DNA from: Agrostemma githago
Taxonomy: Eukaryota > Streptophyta > Magnoliopsida > Caryophyllales > Caryophyllaceae
Direction of reading: 5' to 3'
Length of the DNA stretch: 64,000 nucleotides
Assembly: GCA_958450325.1 (NCBI GenBank)
Contig: OY288243.1
Location: 26,132,844-26,196,843 of the forward strand
The notes beneath the pieces were generated by a model. It saw nothing but the letters and a program-made list of their open reading frames with translations, had not been told where the DNA came from and made no database searches. Position numbers and translations under genes: made by a program. Shown in pieces: positions 11,145-23,996 of the stretch (position 1 is the first letter of the stretch; each line of letters opens with the position of its first letter).

Positions 11145-11849
11145 TTTGGAAACAAGTTTCCAGCGGTGGTGTAACTTGAACGAGGTCGGTGAAGCTCATT
11201 TCTTAGTTCCTTGTTGTGGTCACTATAGGTTTTGGCCATAAAAGGCCCACCCGAACCGATATCAGGATCAATCGACCTCTTCGCGGTAAGATCTTTAGGG
11301 ACGCGCGGAGAGATCCTCGGTTGACGCTCCGGCCGCCTAACGCGTAACCCGCGGGATTAATAAGCGGATAGTTCCGAACGGACGGTATGACATTCGTCTC
11401 ACCAGATCATTGTCAATACCTAAGTAAAGACTATTCGTGGGCGGTAGCCTACCCTAACCTACCCGAGTCTGCATCCTGCATGAGTGTACGCATTCCTAGT
11501 TATGTGTAGCGTGTTTGAACAATACAACCCAAATAAAACACTAAAGATCTGGATTCAACCACATCAACATATTCAACCGCACCCAATTCCGTTTTCGAAA
11601 ATACCTCATCTTTTCAAAACGATCGTTTAAACATCAATACTCTGATCAAATCGTGATTTCTAAAAAAGGAAAACATTTTTAGATGTCGTTATCATGGCAA
11701 AATTTACACTCACTGCTTTCAAAAAAAAAGTTTTTAGTGCCATCACCTTGGCCAAATTAAAACCTATTAACAACAATGATTACCGTTAATGCAACCGAAA
11801 CTCCCAATTAATGGGGTTAAGGCCACCACGCGGTAACATTTTATTTCAC
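11145..11849 (+). other. Leader region of P1 (non-coding), ending at a 3.7-kb deletion junction
   Basis: It aligns with 22369-23075 of P2. At about 11847-11850 the sequence CATTTTATTTCA is joined directly to CACCTACTAGCC, which in P2 lies at about 26810. Everything between (gag, zinc knuckles, RNase H, integrase N-terminus) is missing. I see no gene in the leader, only AT-rich runs. Confidence 0.8.
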
Positions 11850-12781
11850 ACCTACTAGCCCAAAAAATAATGAGACTGAGTTATTACTGGATTAACTTAG
11901 AGGCAGATTGTCGACGTCACGTTCGGCACTGCCATAATTGTCAAATATTCGCCAACATCCAACACCTACCTCCTTATCCTCTACACACTATAGCCACACC
12001 CTGGCCCTTCTCTACTTGGGGAATAGACATCATAGGGAAAGTACACCTATCCGGGACCGACGGACATTGCTTTATTTTAGTAGTCGTCGATTACTTCACC
12101 AAATGTGTAGAAGCCGCCTCTTACACCGTACTTACCTCAAAACAAGTAGTCAAATTCTTGCAAAACAACATCATCTGCCGTTATGGTATACCTCATGAAA
12201 TCATTAGCGACCAGGGGGCTCACTTCAGGGCCGACACCAAAACTCCTAGACAAATACAAAATCCAAAGACACAAATCCTCACCTCATAGACCGCAAACCA
12301 ACGGGGCCGTAGAAGCAGCCAGCAAAACCATCACCTTAAGAAAATGATAGACAACTACCGAGATTGGCCAAACAAAATCCCCTTCGCTTTATGGTGATAC
12401 CGAACATCCTATAGAACACCCACCAGAGCCACACCAAATTACCTAACCTATGGTTCCGAAGCCGTCCAACCAATAGAGCTAGAAGTACCATCACTAAGAA
12501 TATTAGCCGAAAGTGGTATCCCTGAGGAAGAATGGAACCAAAAACGAAACGACGAGCTAGTACTCCTAGATGAACGTAGGATACATGCCCTATCCAACGT
12601 ACAGGCCTACCAACAACGAATCCAAGGAGCCTTTAACAAGCGAGAAAAATCCCGAAACATACACGAGGGAAATTTAGTGATCAAATCCATTAGAGCACCC
12701 CTTCCCGTAGACCTTAGAGGGAAATTCAAACCAAACTGGGCGGCCCCCTACCTTGTTAAGAAAATACTCTCGGGGGCGCCG
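11850..12781 (+). pseudogene. Integrase remnant of P1
   Basis: The N-terminus is cut at the deletion junction, so the first His residues of the zinc-binding domain are lost; CRRHVRHCHNC remains. The catalytic core is readable with an Asp in WGIDIIG and an Asp in ISDQGAHF. A frameshift near 12237, the shift shared with P2 near 12345, and a nonsense change at the ALW motif (about 12393) break the rest. The C-terminal part ends at 12781 like P2. It cannot encode an active integrase. Confidence 0.8.
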
Positions 12782-12884
12782 TGATCCTTATAACCAAACT
12801 ACCGAAAAAAAAGAAGAGCAAAAAAAAATCGATTAACTGATTCATGTATAAAACGGGACTCCTTCTACGACCCGACCCCCGAGT

Positions 12885-13200
12885 GATTTAAAATGACGAA
12901 GCACAAACGACGAGTCGAGGACGGGGTGAAAACCCGAAAGGGCGCCGCGGGCAAAATGAAGAAACGAGTTGAGAGCCGTCGTAAAAAAAAAATATGACGA
13001 GCCGAGGACGGGGTGAAAACCCAAAAGGGCGCCCCGGGCAAAATGAAGAAACGAGTTGCGAGCCGTCGTAAAAAAAAAACAAAAAAAGAAAGCAAAAAAA
13101 AAGAAAAAAAATACAAAAAGGGTGACCCGAGGACGGAGTGAAAACCCGAAAGGGCGCTCCGGGTAAAATGAAGAATCGAGTTGCGAGCTACCACAAAAAA
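12885..13200. repeat. Three-unit tandem repeat downstream of integrase (P1)
   Basis: Three units of about 80-125 bp contain GAGGACGGGGTGAAAACCC, AAAGGGCGC, CGGGCAAAATGAAGAA and ACGAGTTG, separated by A-rich runs. They match 27855-28165 of P2 almost base for base. L and H have two units. Low-complexity open frames here are not genes. Confidence 0.88.
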
Positions 13201-13388
13201 AAGGAAAATAAAAATGTGCTTCTCATTAATAACAAATTCGGTTAAATCGAGCCTTTGTCGAGGCATCTACATCAAAAATCTGAAGTCCGGACATCCCGGA
13301 CGATAACAACGTGTCAAGACCACACAAAAACTAGTACTAATACGCCACATATTATCGACTAGTATTACATAATATAAATGGCTGGGCT

Positions 13389-14874
13389 CTACCGGTCCAA
13401 CTCTTCCTCACCCTTGCCGTTCGGGTGTGATCGCTTACGTTCTTCCTCCGCGATTTTCTGAAAATAAGCTTCTAATGCCCTATCCAAACATGAGTCCAGC
13501 AAATCCCACCTTCTTTGCTCTTTCACAACTTTAATAAAGGTCTCGTCGGTCTTGACCCGTTCAGATGAACTGACTAAACTAGGATCGGTCTCTCTGTCTC
13601 TGGGTAGGCACTTGGTAACGGTCTCTCGAGTCACCTCCTCGCCTCTTAGTGGTACTGTCTTCCTAACTTTTGAGTCAATTTTCCTCGACGAGTGTTCACA
13701 AACCCTTCGCCGGATAGGAGCATTCTCAGTCGGTCGAACACCCGCAATAACAACGGGACGCAATAATTTCTGCTCCAAAGAAATTCTGAACCCCCTAAGC
13801 GAATCCCCCGTCCATGGGTCAGAAGTAGAGACAACTTCAGCATCCTTTGGAATAGAAAGCTGGACACCCATTTGACGTGACAATATGCCCGGGTAAACAC
13901 GAACTTGATCCCTCATGGATAGTATTAGCAAAACCCATGACGAAGACAAAAATGGAAACCCGATACGCCCACTAGTGTTCCACCACGGGATAGACAACCT
14001 GATGAGCACATCCCCCTCAGCCAAATAGGAAAGCCAATCCTTTTCCTTGAGAATTTTACCCCACAACTGCACCATTTTCCGGCCCGTGAAACCCCTGTAA
14101 TTATAATCTTTGAAACACCGGGGAGGGACCACCAAACCAAGTCGTTCCTGCAGTCAAACCTGTACAAACACTACAAAACATCACAACCATAAAATAAAAC
14201 CAAAAAAAAGGGGGAAACAATACAAAAAACACACACCTGTAAGATGATCCTAGAACCCCGAGAAGGTGTCCCTTGTAGCCGGACAGTAGCATCAAGACCC
14301 AGAACGAGCTCACCCAAAATAAGCAAAGAGAGTGACCGTACATGTTCCATTGCCATCACCTCATTCAAAACCAGAGGATTACCCCAGCCTTCTTGTGACC
14401 TCGCATCCTCAAAAAGATAAGAACAAGCAATGGCAGGGTTAAAAGCGCGTCTATATGCCAAGGTCGAAAGATGACGAGAGCCAACTTGTGAGAACGTCCT
14501 AGAAAGTAACTCTAAGTTAAGACCGTCCATACCAAAATAACCCTTCGCTTCTTCTAGCGAAGAAAGGTCCAAATTAAAAAATGGTAAAACCGCTCCACAT
14601 AAGCATCATCCCCATAAGGCACACAAGGTCGAACCGAGCTCCACCCGCCTATAGCATTTATCTCTTCAGGCAAAGGACAAATTTTACCTCCGGGAAAGAC
14701 AAAAGCGTGGTATTTCGGATCCCAAAACCTAGAACATGCCCGCAAGAAGTTATCTTGCACCTTGACTCGACTACGCATGACAACCACTGATAAACCATCA
14801 TTTGAACTAACCTCGGGGTCACATTTCTTAAAAGTACTAACCCACTCGGCAAGGATTTTCCCAAAACCCAACAT
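13389..14874 (-). pseudogene. Antisense DUF7745-like gene of P1 (broken)
   Basis: The frame opens at ATG 14874 and reads through FWDPKYHAFVFPGG and ICPLPEEINAIGG, the N-terminal pattern of the plant DUF7745 family. A GT-AG intron (about 14236-14169) interrupts it. The second exon carries IPWWNTSGRIGFPF and VRVYPGILSRQMG, the C-terminal pattern, and ends in a charged helical tail (KIAEEERKRSHPNGK). Lesions are a four-base insertion near 14573 and a two-base insertion near 14100. Its upstream region is deleted (junction near 14941), unlike P2. The family assignment rests on remembered patterns. The function of this family is unknown to me. Confidence 0.65.
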
Positions 14875-15365
14875 GACGCTAAATATAGATGTGCTAGACC
14901 CTATGGATACCCTAGTATGTCTAAAACAAACACCCACAACTTTTTTTTCAAAAAGTGCTCTAACTTTTTTTTCAAAAGTGCTCGGATTTTAAATTCCGAT
15001 TTCGTACTAAATCTCATCTGCTAATATACGCGGTCAAAACGCGTTAATGTTCTACGTTAACGTTTCACGTCTCGTCCATCTCGAGTCAAAATATTTTAAT
15101 CGACGTAGTATCTAATCCGATTCCCGACTCAAACTAACGCATTTCAAAACCACGGAAAGAAACCATTTTCGTACTCTCATGCAATGCTAACGCACGCTAA
15201 ACCGAGTCACATCGCAAAACGAATAAACGCAAAAGTGATTACTTGTCAATCTAAGTAAACAATTCGTTAAACTAAAATGCAAGACTAATCCAACCAATCC
15301 AAATACTAAAAATCTAAAACAAATATACAAAATATACAAATCCTTATACAAATCTAGGCAAGGAA

Positions 15366-18300
15366 GGACCCCTAGAAGCCGCGCCGATGGCAATCACGAT
15401 CTCGCAAAGCTGGTCATCTAACCCTAGGTCCCCCGGGTCTATGAAAGGAAACTCACTACCGTCCATCCCCGACAGCATATCTAGAGTAGATGTCTCGGGA
15501 ATCTCTCCAACCTCCTCCGCGGCACCCGTAGCCTCAGCTTCAGCCTCAGCCTCCCTTTCGATCTGATGCCTAGCCTCACCCTGTGCTGAGGTCTCGCCCC
15601 GGGACCGAGTGCTCCTTTAGGAAGGCGATCTCGTTAACTCGAGATTGCAGGAGCCGTTGTGCCTCAACCTCTCTCGCCTCGAGCTCGGTCACCCGAGTCT
15701 CCAAGTGCCCCACCATATCCGAAACATCCTGCAAATACACTTAAGCATTAGGAAAGTACACCAACAGCCTAGAAAGCCACCTTAGTCACGTAAACTCACC
15801 GATCGGGGCCCCGAAGTGTCACGGGAGACCCTCGAGACATAGGCCCTGAAGCAGTTGGCAGCCTGCCACAACCGCTGATGGCAAGCCGAGGAAACCTGAG
15901 AGTGCGGCCATAGAGGTTAGGCAAACCAACCCTAATTCTTTGAACCCAAACGAAAAACAAAAAAAACTCACCCGGTACACCCGGTCACCCCACTCAATCC
16001 CGGCATCCATCTCCTCAGCAGAACACGGGGGGAGGGGCTCAGTAAAGGGTATCCCAGCCGCATCCACCCTTAGTAGTGTCAGGGGAAAATCTGGGGGCCG
16101 GATTTCATCAGCCGGATCGGCCAGCTGAGAAGACAACAGATTGATCGGTCAGAGGGCAAATAAACAATAAACCGCAAAGCAAATCTTAGAACCAAAATTA
16201 GAACCTTACCACGAGGCGGTACCAAGCTAACCGCCGGGTGACGTGAGATAGGTAGGAGGCGCCAGGCACCAGGAGTGTGTCGCCTCCCTCTCCGTCCCTA
16301 TCCTCGAGCACCTCTGCGGCGGTCGGTGGTCTGAACATGGTCCGGGGAGGATCAATCGGTACCCTAAAGTCGTCATACGGACACTGACGCACCAACAGCT
16401 CGCCAGATACCAGACTGGGTGAAACAAAGCAGGAAGGAGCATCCTCCTATAACTTCTAGGCCTCAGCTCCGTAGCCAGATACTCTGGCACGCCCTTGTAA
16501 TCGGCCCAGGGGCGGGCCACGAACTACACAAACAAAACCAACATCCTAGTAAATCCCGAACCTTGGGGGCTATTGAGCAAAATAAGCCATGAAAAGAAAA
16601 GAAGGAAACTTACATCTTCAATGCGTAGCTTGTTCACTAACGCATTCTCCGACGGGTAATGGCTGATTAAGCTCTTAGGCTGAGCAAGCCTCCACTCGAT
16701 CCCCGGCGGAAATCTCTTTGGGTGCACCCGCACCGTCTTAGGTGCCAAACACGGGAAGTAGGAGTAGATCCAAGCCTGAAAAAATCCAAAATAACCTTAG
16801 CAAAACCAAGTCGAAACTAAGTAGAACTTCATATACAAGAGTAAGAATAATAACTAACCTCTAGTATAAGGTCCGGACCCAGTATGGGCACATCCGAGGC
16901 CGACTCTATCACCAGTGGCCTCACCATGACTTGCAGGCAGCGAGTCATCTCCGCAAAAGCCGCGGTCACCCAGTCGTAGCGTTCTAGCTGAGTCAGCTCA
17001 GCCAGAAAAGGCAGAATCCTAGTGCTGAACCTCTCGCCCTTGTCCAAGAAGTGGTTCGACCCTAGGAAATACCACAACCACAATCGCGCATCCTGCTCCG
17101 GCGTGTTGGGCTCCCGACCCTCCAACACCGCCACTCGCTCAAAGTGGTCAGTGATATAAGAACTCACTATAGCGTGAGGCACACTATATGCCTCACGCGG
17201 TAAGCAATCCCCGATAAGGCCCCGCACCTCATCGCTAACTAGACTAGGGCCCTCGGTGGCCCACCTAATCCTATCCGGGCCCCAGGGCAGACCGCTAATC
17301 ATACCAAATTCCTCTAGGGTCATCCCGACCTCCCCAAAAGCCATGTGGAAGGTCGAAGTAGTATCGTGGAAGCGATCTATCGTCGCTCTAATCACCATAA
17401 GGTTGCACTTGGTCTTGCAACCCACTAACCTAGCCCACTGTCCAACTAAGGGACCTAGAGGAGTCCTCGCGCTAATCTCCTTTGCCGCGGGTGTTAACTT
17501 CTGAAAATAGATATCGAGACTCGTAGTAAAGCCCGAGAAAGTCCTCATCGGACCTGAGGGCTGCAAACCGAAACAATGCAAGGATAAACAAAACAAATTT
17601 AACCTAACCCGAGCAAAAAAAAATAGCAATAATAAACCTGAGACATAACCAATAAGCACGAATAAAACACTCACCAGGCCCCGCACGATGCGGTTAGAAA
17701 TGTGGCGATCAAGGTGAAACATCAGCTGATGACTGTCCCAGTGCCGAGCCCACTCAGGATCTTCGTAAATAACCTCCTCGTCCTCCGGTGTTGGAGCTGG
17801 GGCATGAGCCCTCCTAGCAACCATCTCCGGAAGCTTACGCTTCTTCACTCTATCGAATTGAGCCTCATTAATAGACTCGGGATCACGACACTGGGACGAG
17901 ATACTCATGTGTCTCCTGCGAATCCCTTGGGGAGTCTGCGAACTGGCGTCGGCAACCTCCACACTAGCATTATCCCTAGCACTAGCACCAACCGAGGAAG
18001 TTCCCTCTGGACGCTCGGTATCATCTCTAGCTATAAATAAAAACAAAAAAAGGAAAAGATAACCCTAGTCAGGCTAAATCAGCTTAAACAGGTCAAAATA
18101 GGCTTAAAATTTCGGATAAGAATATCAAAATTCCAAGAAAGTCTCTAGCACACATTTTCGGTCCCGGTCACAATGGAAGTGGTTTCGGGAAAATCCGGCA
18201 TCGTTACGGCGCCTTTTGGTCCGTCTTAAGACACACAAAACCCCACGGAAGGTCCTAAAGATCGTCCTAGCCCATAAAAATTAACAAGAAAGCTACCCAC

Positions 18301-18622
18301 ATCCTTAAACACTATTTGAACAAAATTATGCAAAACGTATACAGGAATTATCGAGAAACGATCCTTAAACCCTAGCATTCCAAACACATTCCCATAAAAG
18401 GCCATTGTCGCACCTCGAACATCCTTATCAAGATTATAACTAACCCAACAAGCTCTAATCGACCCCAATTCAACAATAGAACCAAGCACAAGCACCGAAA
18501 CTTAGCAAATAAAAAACACCCAAATCGATTTTCTAGGGTTTTCAACAAAACCAACTCATAATCAATCGAATCAAGCAAAACCAACTTTAAACAACTAAAG
18601 AACACTAACCCGGAGTCGACAT
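15366..18622 (-). pseudogene. Antisense plant mobile domain (PMD) gene of P1, about eight exons
   Basis: The structure is as in P2, shifted by 15378 bp: a tiny first exon at 18622, then exons from 18030 to about 15366. The PMD core exons are intact (RTPLGPLVGQWARLVGCK, TFHMAFGEVGMTLEEF, ISGLPWGPDRIRW, LWYFLGSNHFLDKGERF). Its lesions are not the same as those of P2: a one-base deletion in the exon at 16520-16210 (WYL followed by a shifted frame) and a five-base deletion in the coiled-coil exon near 15610. The acceptor before the coiled-coil exon is intact here (TTTGCAG). The last codons are altered near 15360. PMD proteins in plants act in the nucleus in silencing and meristem maintenance (MAIN/MAIL family); many copies sit in transposons. 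Confidence 0.75.
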
Positions 18623-18719
18623 CGTCGAAATAGTGGGAGCCGAAAAGAAATTTTGCAAGAAAAGTCGAGAATTCGATGCTTGGGGCGAAGAATATGATGC
18701 GTTCGAATTCTTTGTGGAA

Positions 18720-18880
18720 TGAACGATCGCCCCAACTTTGGCATTACTTAAACAGACCCGGATCACAAAAACTCGACCGCACCAACTGACGCGCTTGAGC
18801 CCTGGCACGCTGGGGGCTGGGCGCCTGAGTCTTGGGGCGCTGAGGGATGCGCGTCTAAACAGCCCGGCCCAGACTTAAGC
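18720..18880 (-). promoter_or_regulatory. GC-rich block upstream of the PMD gene (P1)
   Basis: The block contains GGCGCCTGAGTC, GCGCTGAG and GCACGCTGGG elements. They resemble the GC-rich segment just upstream of the TATA box in the family's own LTRs (20600-20660). It lies about 100-250 bp upstream of the first PMD exon on the minus strand and may be its promoter. A TATA box here is not obvious. Confidence 0.35.
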
Positions 18881-19211
18881 AAAGCAAACGAACTCAAAGT
18901 CGATACATATAAAACACGAACCTAATAAGACAAGCTAAACAACAATAATGGGACAACTATTAATCAACATCGATAATACACTCTCGACAATAAAACAAGC
19001 ATAAGAAACGCACTTAACCTAAACGCTACACCCGGACGCGTAACAAAGCAAATCTAAACCAAACTAATCTAAGTAAACTCTAAACAAATATCAAATGCGT
19101 AAATATCAAAAGCAATAACAAACCCAAACAAAGTAAGACAAGCTGCAAAACAAAATTAACTAAGACAAACTCACAAAACAAGCATTTAACTAAAACAAAT
19201 AAACAAACAAC

Positions 19212-19795
19212 ATTTTTGCCCGAGGGTCAGAGTTATCCCGGAGGCACAACAACAACAATTTTGCCCAAGGGTCAGAGTTATCCCGGAGGCACAGCAATTT
19301 TGCCCGAGGGTTAGAGTTATCCCGGAGGCACAGCAACAGCAATTTTGCCCGAGGGTCAGAGTTATCCCAGAGGCACAACAATTTTGCCCAAGGGTCAGAG
19401 TTATCCAGGAGGCACAACAATTTTGCCCGAGGGTCACAGTTATCCCGGAGGCACAGCAATTTTAGTCCTAGGGGTCATAAGCATCCCGAAGACGACCGCT
19501 CGAGTGGAGACTAACGCCCTCGAATGGTTTCATATCCCTTTGTTTTTGTCCTAGGGGTCGTAAGCATCCCGAAGATGACCGCTCGAGTAGAGACTAACGC
19601 CCTCGAATGGTTTTATATCCCTTTGTTTTTGTCCTAGGGGTCAGAAGCATCCCGAAAGACAACTATTTGAGTGGAGACCGACGCCCTCGAATGGTTTATA
19701 TCACTTTGTTTTGTCCAAGGGGTCATAAGCATCCCGAAGACAACCGCTCGAGTGGAGACTAACGCCTTCGAACGTTTTGTTTCATCAGGGGTTCA
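19212..19795. repeat. Two adjoining tandem arrays near the 3' end of P1
   Basis: At 19212-19470 there are about seven units of roughly 33-45 bp with GCCCGAGGGTCAGAGTTAT and CCCGGAGGCACA. At 19470-19795 there are about four to five units of roughly 70 bp with TAAGCATCCCGAAGAC, CGCTCGAGTGGAGAC and GCCCTCGAATGG. They match those of P2 with small differences. Confidence 0.9.
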
Positions 19796-20153
19796 CAAGC
19801 AGCCCAAAATATACTTGTGCAAATAAAAGCCAACACAAAATCAGCATCCTTTGCGCCCACACTTAATCCGTTGCTAGCGCGCAGAAACAGTTAAAAAAAT
19901 TAAAACCTCTAAATAAACCGAAGAAGACAAAGCGCGCGCACAAAAAATCAAGAACAAGATGTCAAGCAATGGCCCGGGCCAAGGCAGGCAACCGCAAGCG
20001 AAGACGTCAGGTATGATTTCTAAGCTATGGCTGGCGAGCCTCAACACGTAGTCCACTGGACTTAAAACGACCCGACCGGACAGCCACCAGGTCGTAATCT
20101 TCGATTGACCTGGGCGGCTATACTTTGACTTTCGCCTTGTCCATGCCTCAGTC

Positions 20154-20167
20154 AAAGTGGGGGCTTC
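20154..20167 (+). other. Polypurine tract of P1
   Basis: AAAGTGGGGGCTTC lies directly before LTR2. Its presence to the left of LTR2, together with a primer-binding site to the right, shows that LTR2 is shared by two internal regions. Confidence 0.85.
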
Positions 20168-22347
20168 TGTAGACACCCAGATTTGGACCTGGTGGCTGCA
20201 GAAGTGCCCAACAAACACCCGATGACGATAAGACTGCAACGCGAGACGGGTTCGCGATGTTGTAGGTAGTTTTCCTATAGAACGGATCAAATAATTACTC
20301 AGAAAAATTAAAAACTAACATGATGGCGGCCTTAGTCATGTCGTTACGGTCACATAGACATTAATTAGAGTTAATTCCGACATCAAGACCCCGAGTCGGC
20401 AGCGAAACTCGAATCGAGTCAACACCGTGTCAAGCGAACCTCGGGATGAACACCTGAGGCCCATTAAACCCACGTCGCTAGGTCAAGCAGTGGAAAGCCT
20501 TAACACCCAAGAAACGTATTATACACCCGCCTCACGATTTTGGAAACTATCAAAATCGTATCCTCAAAATCCCAACCGCCCCACCCTACGCTCCTGGTTC
20601 TCACCACGCCTTACCCCAGGCGCCTGAGTCATGGTGCGCCCCAGCTCAGGCGTCCATATGAGTGACGAGGGCCGAAAGCACCTATAAATACCCCCCTCCG
20701 CCTTATTCATTCGACACAAAATTCATTCTTCTCTTCTCCCTCTAAACTCTCGCTAAGGGCTCGCACTCCGACACCTGAGGCAAACGATCCACTCGATTGT
20801 AGTTCCGATAAAAAAGCGACATCGACGCTACTCCTCACCTTCGAGCACCCCACTCGATACCGAGGTGCCTGTGATCGACTACCTCAAAACTAGTAACGAA
20901 GTTCTCTCGGATTAGCCGCAGAACTAGTCATTTGTTAACGAAGCTCTGCCGGAGTAACCGTGGGAAGGTCAAACAGTAACGGAGTTCTACCAGAGTCACT
21001 GGTCAAGTTAGGAGGATCCGCCTGCTGATCGAGTCGTCACTAGGTTGCCATATAAACAAAACTTTCCATATTTTTACTTTCTATTATTATGCACTACGAC
21101 AACACTAGATGTGGGCGCTAGGCCCACAAGCATCTACTAAAACACGTAACGCCACAACTTCAACCACAAATACTAAAACACACTAAATTGACCCGAGTAA
21201 TTCCGAGATCCATTCTCAAACCCATTTATTCATCGAGTCTCGTTTAGTGTATACTCCGAGGGTGCAATTCCTCACAATGTGATTTACTTACATTCGCATT
21301 TACAGTTTTTCTTATGATTTATTGCTTTTATGACCTTATAATCGCATGCTAAATCACCTAACACGGAATTCAAAACGTAAAATAACTTAAAACTGAACAA
21401 AGTGATGGTCGGGTTCCGTATTAGTCCAGGTGCTCACCTTATCAGGTTGGACGCATCTCTATTAATGCCGAACCGACGCATCTTAAGCAGAATACGGAGT
21501 ACCAGGTAAGGTATATCACGAGAACGATAAATATCTGTATTATCGCGTTAAACCTGATTTGTTAATACGTATAATACATAGTACTCTCTACTCTCGAACG
21601 TGCATCTTTTCATGGCTTGCTTGTCACGTGAAATCGCATGTAAAGAATGTCAACACCGCTACTTCGACGATAAAACTTACTTGTCCTTAAATAACCAACG
21701 TAGCTAAATATAGGGTTAAAACAACGGATGTTACAGTACTTCCACCACAATAAAAGAACTAGGAAATCAGCCCATCGATTGATTAGTAGAGACCGCTATA
21801 GTGCGGGCGGAATTGGGTGTTGACATCTATCGGATGTTGGCTTCCCAATACGTACCCTCACCCCTTACTCAGAATCGACGGTTTCCGGATGTCCGAAACC
21901 ATTGGCAATGAGAGTCATTCTAGGCATGGAGTGCTTAAGGGTACAAGTCTTTATCTTTAGGTCCCGTGCCACTCAACTTTGAGCCGTTAAGGGATCAAAG
22001 TTGACTTGAACGGTTTCCGAGTCCCCATAATTGACTCGGTGGCGACTTCACAAATCGGTAACAAATTCAGTTCACTAAAATGGTCCCCTTACCAAATAAA
22101 TCGGCCTTTAAACATTTAAAACCACGTCTCGATCGATTCCCAAACGGAAACACGGGTGCCCGCACCCGTCTAGTACAAGTCCGGATCGTCATCCAAATCG
22201 AGGTCCGACACTTCGCCCCATATGCGAGATCGGACCGGCCCCCGGCAGGGAGGGGGCCGCGTGGGTGGCCACCGCCACACGTTGATAACCGGGTTGGTCC
22301 CACGCGGGCACGCCCGGGGCGCTGGGCGGCGCGGACGGACGTCCACC
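20168..22347 (+). repeat. LTR2 of P (shared middle LTR, 2180 bp)
   Basis: It starts TGTAGACACCC and ends CCACC (CCACA in its siblings). It has the full U3 with a GC-rich block (20600-20660) and a TATA box, then repeats with AACGAAG(T/C)TCT around 20895-21000. Its length is identical to LTR3. It acts as 3' LTR for P1 and 5' LTR for P2. Confidence 0.92.
20693..20700 (+). promoter_or_regulatory. TATA box of LTR2
   Basis: TATAAATA is followed by a C-rich stretch (CCCCCCTCCG). It is preceded by CATATGAGTGACGAGG and CAGGCGCCTGAG. This is the likely promoter for P2 sense transcription. Confidence 0.75.
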
Positions 22348-22350
22348 GTT

Positions 22351-22368
22351 TGGCGCCCCCGCTGGGGA
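22351..22368 (+). other. Primer-binding site of P2 (variant)
   Basis: It reads TGGCGCCCCCGCTGGGGA, identical to that of P1 and different at two positions from that of H and L. Confidence 0.75.
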
Positions 22369-23996
22369 TTTGGAAACAAGTTTCCAGCGGTGGTGTAACT
22401 TGAACGAGGTCGGTGAAGCTCATTTCTTAGTTCCTAGTTGTGGTCACTATAGGTTTTGGCCCTAAAAAGCCCACCCTAACCGATATCAGGACCAATCGAC
22501 CTCTTCGCGGTAAGATCTTTAGGGACACGCGGAGAGATCCTTGGTTGACGCTCCGGCCGCCTAACGTGTAACCCGTGGGATTAATAAGCGGATAGTTCCG
22601 AACGGACGGTATGACATTCGTCTCACCAGATCATTGTCAATACCTAAGTAAAGACTATTCGTGGGCGGTAGCCTACCCTGGCCTAACCTACCCGAGTCTG
22701 CATCCTGCATGAGTGTATGCATTCCTAATTATGTGTAGCGTGTTTGAACATTACAACCCAAATAAAACACTAAAGATCTGGATTCAACCACACCAATATA
22801 TTCAACCTCACCCAATTCCGTTTTCAAAAATACCTCATCTTTTCAAAACGATCGTTTAAACATCAATACTTTGATCAAATCGTGATTTCTTAAAAAGGAA
22901 AACATTTTTTAGATGCCGTTATCATGGCAAAATTTACACTCACTGCTTTCAAAAAAAAAAGTTTTTAGTGTCATCACCTTGGCCAAATTAAAACCTATTA
23001 ACAACAATGATTACCGTTAATGCAACCGAAACTCCCAATTAATGGGGTTAAGGCCACCACGCGGTCACATTTTATTTCAAAAAAAAACTTTTTACACACA
23101 TACCGTTAGCACAACCAAAGCTTCAATTAATGAAGTCAAGAAACTCAAAAAGCGGTTACATTTTCAAAATACTTTTTTACAATGCACCCCCCACCGTCTA
23201 ATGATTAGTACAACCGACGAACGTGGGTCACTAATTTCAAAAGTTTTTTTCAAAAAGCGAAAGTTTCTAAAAGACATTATTCACCACCTAAATCCTTCAC
23301 TAAGGATTTAGTCACACCCTTAAGGAGACTGTCATCAGACTTCACGCTCTATCACAAGCATCACGCACCCCGCGAGCATCGAACTAGCTAATTACTAGTA
23401 GTTTTGATAGAAGCATCACGTAATTATTTTTAAAAAAAACCGGTTCCCCTAAAGGAACGCACTTCTTTCAAAAAAAACATATATACATTTCGTCATCATT
23501 TCCGATGCACCCACATAGCAACGCACCTACACGCCGCAAACGATATCGTCACGCCATCACTATTTTCACAAACCATCCTTTTCAAAATTTGCAAAACTGG
23601 TCGTTTTCGAAAGAAGCGTACATCCAAATTCTTTGATCCTGAGCCGGGATCGTGATCAACCTCTTACTTCGTACAACCGTGTGTTTAACTGTCTACGTTA
23701 GTTAATAGGATCACCTCTACTCAAGGACTTACATTTTCGGGTCGTCTCATTTTGAGAAGTCCTCTTTAAACCTCACCACCGAGGTTTGTGTCAAATCGTC
23801 TCGTTGCAGAGACAGAAAACTCCATAGGCGTTTCGCCGAATACACCAAGAGTCTAAAGCACCCGGGTCCTTAAGCCAATGACCGCACACGCGCACAGGTC
23901 AAGGGTCTCGTTTCAGCGTTGCTCAGTCACGAGCATTTCCCGTTTCCGTAAAGCGTCCAGGAACTCTGTCCTCATTAGCATTGCCTTTTCACAGTC
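22369..23996 (+). other. Leader region of P2 (non-coding, 1.6 kb)
   Basis: This is a long untranslated region between primer-binding site and gag. It aligns with the leaders of H and L in reverse and contains many A-runs (22950, 23080, 23430). No credible gene is seen; open frames here are short and not shared. Confidence 0.75.

Noticed and set aside
12842..13266. Possible antisense membrane protein in the post-integrase repeat
   Set aside because: Low-complexity poly-T translation, frames vary between copies.
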